From NCBI GenBank assembly GCA_002483425.1, contig DLHW01000059.1, positions 2,555 to 14,266 of the forward strand: a stretch of 11,712 bases of DNA. Direction: 5' to 3'. The position numbers and the translations under genes are program-made. The notes under the pieces are model-generated. The model worked only from the letters and a program-made list of their open reading frames with translations. It was not told the DNA's origin and did not search any database. Of this stretch, positions 7,805-11,712 are shown piece after piece; the stretch's first letter is position 1, and every line of letters begins with the position of its first letter. This DNA is from Methylococcaceae bacterium UBA7658 (lineage in GTDB: Bacteria > Pseudomonadota > Gammaproteobacteria > Methylococcales > Methylomonadaceae).

Positions 7805-7811
7805 ATAAGTG

Positions 7812-7890
7812 GGAATAAAAAGTTCCCTCTTTGTTAGTGAGCTAATCTTTGCACAAATAAGCCGACCCAACGGATGGGAAGGCTTTTTTT
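7812..7890 (+). ncRNA. Putative CRP-activated small RNA (or terminated leader) of about 79 nt
   Basis: Three elements define this RNA gene: the CRP boxes, the -10 element and the intrinsic terminator at its end. No open reading frame fits inside. Predicted folds are a 5' hairpin GGGAA (7811-7815)/TTCCC (7823-7827), a middle hairpin TTTGT (7830-7834)/ACAAA (7853-7857) that can hold TTAG (7834-7837)/CTAA (7842-7845) as an alternative, and the terminator hairpin. The terminator loop displays ACGGA, the ANGGA motif bound by CsrA/RsmA. Bases 7843-7851 (TAATCTTTG) are perfectly complementary to 7945-7953 just before the next gene's start codon. I do not recognise it as Spot 42, CyaR, a GEMM riboswitch or another known family. 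It could instead be the attenuated 5' leader of the 7961 gene. Confidence 0.55.
7859..7890 (+). terminator. Rho-independent terminator
   Basis: The stem AAGCC (7859-7863)/GGCTT (7881-7885) continues, across a small internal loop, into CCCA (7866-7869)/TGGG (7875-7878) around loop ACGGA. A run of seven T begins inside the outer stem and ends at 7890. It ends the putative small RNA and probably also stops read-through from tpx. Confidence 0.85.
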
Positions 7891-7916
7891 GTACGCAACA
7901 AGCCCTTCGATCAAAA

Positions 7917-7967
7917 TAAGCACTAAACTATAGCGATTCTCTGTCAAAGATTATCTTTTTGTGCTTA
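7917..7967 (+). promoter_or_regulatory. Inverted repeat and palindrome around the GTG start of the spmAB-like gene
   Basis: TAAGCAC (7917-7923) is the exact reverse complement of GTGCTTA (7961-7967), so in the mRNA the start codon could be held in a 7-bp stem. Between them, AAAGAT-T-ATCTTT (7946-7958) is a near-perfect 13-base palindrome lying where the ribosome-binding site should be. No Shine-Dalgarno is visible. The segment could be an operator or an RNA structure that limits translation. A weak -10-like TATAGC at 7929-7934 lacks a good -35. Confidence 0.4.
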
Positions 7968-9190
7968 ATACTATTTGGATTTGCTTTTTCCTCGCCGCGT
8001 TTTGCACCGCGTTAGTTAAGCTCCTTTTTTTTGGCGACCAACAAGTTTTTGGCTTGCTGATGGCAGCCTTATTTGCCCAAGCCAAAGCCGCATTTGAAAT
8101 TTCCTTAGGGTTGACCGGCGTTTTGTCCCTGTGGCTGGGCATTATGCGGATAGGCGAACGCAGTGGTTTTATCCAGCTTTTAACCAACTTCCTGACACCC
8201 TTATTCAGCCGCCTGATGCCAGACGTACCCAAAGGCCACCCCGCCCTAGGTTCTATCGTCATGAACATAAGTGCCAATATGCTTGGGCTGGACAATGCCG
8301 CCACGCCGTTGGGCATTAAGGCGATGAAGGAGTTACAGACCTTAAATCCCAGCCCAGATACCGCCAGCAACGCCCAAATTCTGTTTCTGGTCATCAATAC
8401 GGCGGGCGTGACCTTATTTCCGGTGACGATTTTGACTTACCGCGCCCAATTGGGTGCAGCCAATCCTAGCGATGTGTTTATCCCGATTTTGATCGCCACC
8501 TATATGTCTACCTTAACCGGCTTATTGGCGGTGGCGTGGGTGCAAAAAATCAATTTGCTGGATAAGGTCGTCTTGACTTATCTGGCTGGATTTTCCTTAG
8601 CAGTCGGCGGCTTGCTCGCCTATTTTACCCATTTACCCCAGCAGGAAATGCTGGCGCAATCCGCCTTGATAAGCAATGTCATTTTGTTTTCCCTGGTTAT
8701 CACCTTTATCTGCGGTGCGGTTTACAAAAAAGTGAATGCCTATGATGCGTTTATAGAAGGCGCAAAAGAAGGCTTCCAGACCGCCATTACGATCATCCCG
8801 TATCTGGTTGCCATGTTGGTGGCGATTGGGGTATTCAGGGCGAGCGGCGCGTTGGATTTACTGGCGGATGGCGCACGTTCTATCGTACATTTATTTAAAA
8901 TGGATGACCGCTTTGTCGATGCCTTGCCGACCGCACTCATGAAACCCTTTAGCGGCAGCGGGGCCAGGGCGATGATGATCGACACCATGAAAACCCACGG
9001 CGCAGATTCGTTTGCCGGACGCTTATCGTCGATAGTGCAAGGCAGTACCGAAACCACGTTTTACGTGCTGGCGATTTACTTCGGTTCGGTTGGCATCAAG
9101 CACATCCGCCATGCCGCCACCTGTGGGATAATAGCCGATTTTGGTGGCATAATCGCTGCTATTGTAGTTGCTTATTGGTTTTTTGGTTAA
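7961..9190 (+). CDS. Fused SpmA-SpmB nucleoside-recognition (Gate domain) membrane protein
   Basis: This 409-residue, very hydrophobic protein has about ten membrane segments. Residues 1-200 match SpmA (IMRIGERSG, NMLGLDNAATPLGIKAM at 106-122). Residues 225-409 match SpmB (YDAFIEGAKEGFQTAITIIPYLVAMLVAIGVFR, GRLSSIVQGSTETTFYVLAIYFGSVGI). In Bacillus the two are separate proteins affecting spore core dehydration; in non-sporulating bacteria the same Gate-domain pair occurs as an inner-membrane protein of unknown substrate, often annotated as nucleoside recognition. The start is GTG at 7961, chosen because MLNTIW aligns with the SpmA start. There is no clear ribosome-binding site, and the start lies within an inverted repeat, 70 bases after a terminator. 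The gene appears to stand alone. Confidence 0.88.
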   Translation: MLNTIWICFFLAAFCTALVKLLFFGDQQVFGLLMAALFAQAKAAFEISLGLTGVLSLWLGIMRIGERSGFIQLLTNFLTPLFSRLMPDVPKGHPALGSIVMNISANMLGLDNAATPLGIKAMKELQTLNPSPDTASNAQILFLVINTAGVTLFPVTILTYRAQLGAANPSDVFIPILIATYMSTLTGLLAVAWVQKINLLDKVVLTYLAGFSLAVGGLLAYFTHLPQQEMLAQSALISNVILFSLVITFICGAVYKKVNAYDAFIEGAKEGFQTAITIIPYLVAMLVAIGVFRASGALDLLADGARSIVHLFKMDDRFVDALPTALMKPFSGSGARAMMIDTMKTHGADSFAGRLSSIVQGSTETTFYVLAIYFGSVGIKHIRHAATCGIIADFGGIIAAIVVAYWFFG

Positions 9191-9287
9191 GCAAATTGAT
9201 GTTCTTCCATTGAAACAGATAAAATACGAATAATTACTAAAATCTAGCTTAATTTCTGCTAAACTTATCTTATCGCAAAACTAAAGA

Positions 9288-9304
9288 AACATTAGCGCAA
9301 TGTT
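9288..9304 (+). promoter_or_regulatory. Palindrome upstream of the antitoxin-Fic pair (possible operator)
   Basis: AACATT-AGCGC-AATGTT is a perfect 6-bp inverted repeat with a 5-base centre, followed directly by a related half-site AATGTC (9305-9310). It lies in the AT-rich, gene-free 9191-9415 stretch, 112 bases before the antitoxin start. It could bind a dimeric repressor or activator, but no protein here obviously fits, and promoter elements nearer the gene (TTGTAG at 9366-9371, TAACTA at 9389-9394) are weak. Confidence 0.3.
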
Positions 9305-9334
9305 AATGTCACATCTAAACTCGATAGAAAAATA

Positions 9335-9357
9335 AACTGGTTATTTGCCAGGTTTTT
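9335..9357 (+). terminator. Possible weak terminator after the spmAB-like gene
   Basis: AACTGG (9335-9340) can pair with CCAGGTT (9348-9354), with one bulged G, around a 7-base loop, and runs into TTTTT (9353-9357). The stem is short and imperfect. It lies 145 bases past the gene it would serve. Confidence 0.4.
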
Positions 9358-9415
9358 ATCATTTTTTGTAGTTTTACTTTGATAAAAATAACTATAAATT
9401 TATTTGGAGCGCGAT

Positions 9416-9616
9416 ATGACCAATGACATAACAGAGCTTAAAACTGACTCCAGATTATTGGAGACACTTAAAAAAGCATCAGTAAAATCTAAAGAAATGA
9501 CTGCGGAAGAACTTAAAGAGCAACGAGCCTCATTTATTTATGGTTCATTAAGTTCAAAAAGCTCAGTATCAAAAGCTCAAATTAAAAAGTTCCTTGAAGA
9601 ACATGATCTTTCATAG
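9416..9616 (+). CDS. VbhA-like small antitoxin of a Fic toxin-antitoxin pair
   Basis: This 66-residue, mostly helical, charged protein lies 26 bases upstream of a Fic toxin, the standard arrangement for class I Fic systems, in which a small antitoxin blocks the ATP site of the toxin. The candidate inhibitory stretch is QRASFIYGSL (Ser39 to Ser44). The classic motif is [S/T]xxxE[G/N]; here the inhibitory glutamate is replaced by Gly43 and the next residue by Ser44. A helical C-terminal segment (VSKAQIKKFLEEHDL) follows. The ATG at 9416 is chosen because GGAG (9406-9409) lies six bases before it; a TTG at 9404 would overlap that site. The gene is AT-rich compared with its neighbours, suggesting horizontal gain. 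Confidence 0.72.
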   Translation: MTNDITELKTDSRLLETLKKASVKSKEMTAEELKEQRASFIYGSLSSKSSVSKAQIKKFLEEHDLS

Positions 9617-9642
9617 ATAGTTGCTTACAAATTGGATCAATC

Positions 9643-10248
9643 TTGATTGTTTTTGAGCTAACTAATACGGAAAATCATCCGGTTTACCAGGGTTTAGAAC
9701 AGTCCAATGGTTCAAGACAATATGACTTTCTAAGATCAATTGTTGCGGCCTCTTTGGATTTGGGTCGCCCTTTTCTCTCATCTGCTGTTATCAAAGCGCT
9801 AAACTTCCATGCCATCATTTGCTTGCATACAAATGCGGGCGAATATCGTCCTTGCCCAGTTATAGTTGGTAATTACGAACCACCTGAACATTATCGGGTG
9901 CAAGCGTTAATGGATGATTTTGTAAATAACGTCAATCGAGCTTGGGAACAAACAGACCCAGTAGTGTTGGCCGCTTTTGTCTTATGGAGACTTAACCACA
10001 TCCATCCTTTTATTAATGGAAATGGTCGAACCGCAAGAGCAGCAAGCTATTTTGTTTTGTGCGTTAAGGCTGGTTCTTGGTTGCCAGGAAAAACAATTTT
10101 GCCAGAACTGCTTCGGCGGGAGCGTGATAAATATGTCGCTGCATTGCAAAAAGCAGATGAATCTTTAATTAATGGCAAACTTGATTTGAGTGAATTACAC
10201 GAGTTAATCGAAACTCTATTAGAAGAACAACTTAACCATGAAAATTAG
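9643..10248 (+). CDS. Fic family protein (putative nucleotidyl-transferase toxin)
   Basis: This 201-residue protein has a Fic core at 121-132 reading HPFINGNGRTAR. His121 is the expected catalytic base, and Arg129 and Arg132 bind phosphates. Asn125 occupies the place of the Asp/Glu that normally holds the metal in HPFx[D/E]GNGRxxR. NAGEYRP (64-70) matches the substrate-binding flap region. Canonical Fic enzymes transfer AMP from ATP to target proteins; whether this variant does is open. The start is TTG at 9643 with GGA at 9634-9636: the segment VFELTNTENHPVYQGLEQSN is the natural N-terminus and no ATG or GTG is available. A weak start would keep toxin below antitoxin. No membrane segment or signal is seen. 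The cassette is AT-rich. Confidence 0.85.
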   Translation: MIVFELTNTENHPVYQGLEQSNGSRQYDFLRSIVAASLDLGRPFLSSAVIKALNFHAIICLHTNAGEYRPCPVIVGNYEPPEHYRVQALMDDFVNNVNRAWEQTDPVVLAAFVLWRLNHIHPFINGNGRTARAASYFVLCVKAGSWLPGKTILPELLRRERDKYVAALQKADESLINGKLDLSELHELIETLLEEQLNHEN

Positions 10249-10341
10249 CGACATAACAATAAAGTTGTCCTAATGGCTAGTTTAGAAATAAATCCAAAAA
10301 TTTAACTTCTACATCTTCCGCCGTAAGCAATTTATCAAATA

Positions 10342-10359
10342 ACGCATTCGATCATGCGT
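10342..10359 (+). repeat. Small inverted repeat upstream of mtaB
   Basis: ACGCAT (10342-10347) and ATGCGT (10354-10359) form a perfect 6-bp stem with loop TCGATC. No T-run follows, so it is not an intrinsic terminator. It lies 45 bases before mtaB and could be an operator or chance. A -10-like TGTAAT (10380-10385) follows, without a recognisable -35. Confidence 0.3.
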
Positions 10360-10403
10360 CCTACATGAATCTCCTATTCTGTAATTTTTTGTTTTAACTT
10401 TTA

Positions 10404-11711
10404 ATGAAAGTCCACCTCAAAACCCTCGGCTGCCGCCTAAACGAAGCAGAATTGGAAACCTGGGCGCAGGCTTTCCAAAAGTCCGGTCATGAAGTTACTC
10501 GGCAAGCTGAAACGGCTAACCTGATCGTGATTAATTCTTGCGCCGTTACCCAGGATGCAGCCAGGAAGTCCCGGCATTTAATCCGCAAAGTCCACCGCGA
10601 AAACCCCGCCGCCAAACTGGTGGTGAGCGGTTGTTATGCGACTTTAAACAAAGATGAAGCCGAACAATTGCTGGGTGTGGATTTGGTCGTCAGCAATAAG
10701 GATAAGGATAAACTGGTCGAACGTTCTTTGGCGGAGCTGAATTTGGACACCATGCCCGCGATGTCTACGGAACCCGGTGCCATCTCGCTGTTTACCCGTG
10801 GACGGCAACGCGCCTTCGTCAAGGTACAAGACGGCTGCCGTTATCGCTGCACGTTTTGCATTGTCACCGTCGCACGGGGTGAGGAAAAAAGCCGGACTGT
10901 GCCGGACGTTATCGCCGAAATCAATGCCTTACATCAAAAAAACATCAACGAGATCATATTGACGGGCGTACATCTTGGCGGTTATGGCAGTGATTTGGGC
11001 AATAATCTCGTCGATTTAATCAAGGCGATTTTAACGGAAACCGATGTGCCACGGATTCGATTAGGATCGCTAGAACCTTGGGAATTGACTGACGATTTCT
11101 ACCAACTGTTCGAAAACCCAAGGCTAATGCCGCATCTGCATTTACCCTTACAAAGCGGTTCGGATTCTGTGTTAAGAAGGATGGCGCGGCGTTGTAAAAC
11201 CGAGGAATTTGCCGAGATTGTTGCCCGGCTACGGCAAATCAACCCGCTGTTCAATATCACCACCGACATTATCGTCGGCTTTCCCGGCGAAACCGAAGCA
11301 GAATGGCAATCTAGCCTTGCGTTTATCCAACAAGTCAGTTTTGGTCACATCCATATTTTTACCTACTCACCACGGGAAGGCACAAAAGCCGCCACATTAC
11401 CCAATCCTGTGCCGGAAGCGATAAAAAAACAACGCAGCCAGCAATTGCACCAACTGGGTGATGCTATGCGCCTAAAGTTTTATCAACAAAATTTAGGCCA
11501 GCAGTTTCCGGTCCTGTGGGAGGCTTATTCCGAACCTGTTGGGGAAAACATGCATCGGGTATTTGGTTACACGCCCAACTACCTTAAAGTCGGCTGTGAC
11601 ATCAGCAAAGCAATTTCCTTAGAAAATAAGACAACGCCCGCGAACTTATCGGTCATTTACGATGGCTTTATCTTGGCGGATTTGCATGGCGGAGTGTTGT
11701 TTCCAGCGTAA
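10404..11711 (+). CDS. mtaB: tRNA (N6-threonylcarbamoyladenosine(37)-C2)-methylthiotransferase MtaB
   Basis: This 435-residue radical-SAM methylthiotransferase converts t6A37 to ms2t6A37 in ANN-decoding tRNAs. The N-terminal UPF0004 domain supplies the first cluster through Cys10 (LKTLGCRLNEAE), Cys46 (INSCAV) and Cys77 (SGCYA). The radical-SAM motif CRYRCTFC supplies Cys145, Cys149 and Cys152. LTGVHLGGYG, HLPLQSGSD and DIIVGFPGETE are typical, and a TRAM-type RNA-binding domain fills the C-terminus. TLGCRLNEAE favours MtaB over MiaB (TxGCQMN) and RimO. The start aligns with the family, although no Shine-Dalgarno is visible. The complete gene ends one base before the window edge. E. coli has no MtaB, so this is an extra tRNA modification relative to that model. 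Confidence 0.93.
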   Translation: MKVHLKTLGCRLNEAELETWAQAFQKSGHEVTRQAETANLIVINSCAVTQDAARKSRHLIRKVHRENPAAKLVVSGCYATLNKDEAEQLLGVDLVVSNKDKDKLVERSLAELNLDTMPAMSTEPGAISLFTRGRQRAFVKVQDGCRYRCTFCIVTVARGEEKSRTVPDVIAEINALHQKNINEIILTGVHLGGYGSDLGNNLVDLIKAILTETDVPRIRLGSLEPWELTDDFYQLFENPRLMPHLHLPLQSGSDSVLRRMARRCKTEEFAEIVARLRQINPLFNITTDIIVGFPGETEAEWQSSLAFIQQVSFGHIHIFTYSPREGTKAATLPNPVPEAIKKQRSQQLHQLGDAMRLKFYQQNLGQQFPVLWEAYSEPVGENMHRVFGYTPNYLKVGCDISKAISLENKTTPANLSVIYDGFILADLHGGVLFPA

Positions 11712-11712
11712 C

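Noticed and set aside
7812..7890. Known riboswitch or small RNA (GEMM cyclic-di-GMP, mini-ykkC guanidine-II, Spot 42)
   Set aside because: The GEMM conserved core is absent. Only one ACGG-like loop is present, and it is five bases, whereas guanidine-II needs two ACGR tetraloops. The terminator and body do not resemble Spot 42.
9361..9398. Confident promoter for the antitoxin-Fic pair (TATAAA at 9393-9398)
   Set aside because: It would start transcription at the Shine-Dalgarno itself, and no good -35 is correctly spaced; nearby alternatives are weak AT-rich matches.
9404..9415. TTG at 9404 as antitoxin start
   Set aside because: The TTG overlaps the Shine-Dalgarno GGAG (9406-9409), which is ideally spaced for the ATG at 9416.
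1..11712. tRNA, rRNA, CRISPR arrays, insertion sequences or integrases
   Set aside because: I looked for cloverleaf-like segments, spaced direct repeats, and transposase or recombinase motifs and saw none.

Overview
The window looks like a chromosomal segment of a gammaproteobacterium, probably from the Methylococcales (methane oxidisers) or a close relative. I infer this from the protein style, the moderate GC content and the gene order ndk-rlmN-pilW-hisS-yfgM-bamB-der, which is a gammaproteobacterial housekeeping cluster. All recognisable genes lie on the + strand. The placement is an inference; no database search was possible.

Region 1 (1-7124) is the housekeeping block. It begins with the last codons of secF. 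Next come ndk (nucleoside diphosphate kinase), rlmN (23S rRNA/tRNA A2 methyltransferase), pilW/pilF (type IV pilus lipoprotein), hisS (histidyl-tRNA synthetase), yfgM (SecYEG/PpiD-associated protein), bamB (outer-membrane assembly lipoprotein) and der (ribosome-assembly GTPase). The genes are tightly packed, with overlaps at ndk/rlmN, rlmN/pilW and yfgM/bamB. rodZ and ispG, which lie between pilW/pilF and hisS in Escherichia coli, are absent here, and only 17 bases separate pilW from hisS. tpx, a thiol peroxidase, follows at 7163-7657.

Region 2 (7658-7960) is the most interesting non-coding stretch. Two CRP-type boxes lie exactly 50 bp apart. The downstream one is a perfect TGTGA-N6-TCACA and is centred 41.5 bp before a plausible start at G7812 behind a TATCAT -10 element. 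About 79 bases later there is a strong intrinsic terminator. This looks like a cAMP-CRP-activated small RNA gene, or a leader with an attenuator. A single-stranded part of this RNA is complementary to the ribosome-binding region of the next gene, a fused SpmA-SpmB nucleoside-recognition membrane protein (7961-9190) that starts with GTG, has no visible Shine-Dalgarno and has a palindrome next to its start codon.

Region 3 (9191-10403) is an AT-rich accessory cassette: a 66-residue VbhA-like antitoxin and a Fic-domain toxin. Both depart from the textbook motifs. The Fic core reads HPFINGNGRTAR, with Asn where the metal-binding Asp/Glu normally is. The antitoxin reads SFIYGS where [S/T]xxxE[G/N] is expected. 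Region 4 (10404-11711) is mtaB, the methylthiotransferase that makes ms2t6A37 in tRNA. It is absent from E. coli.

I saw no tRNA, rRNA, CRISPR array, insertion sequence or integrase.
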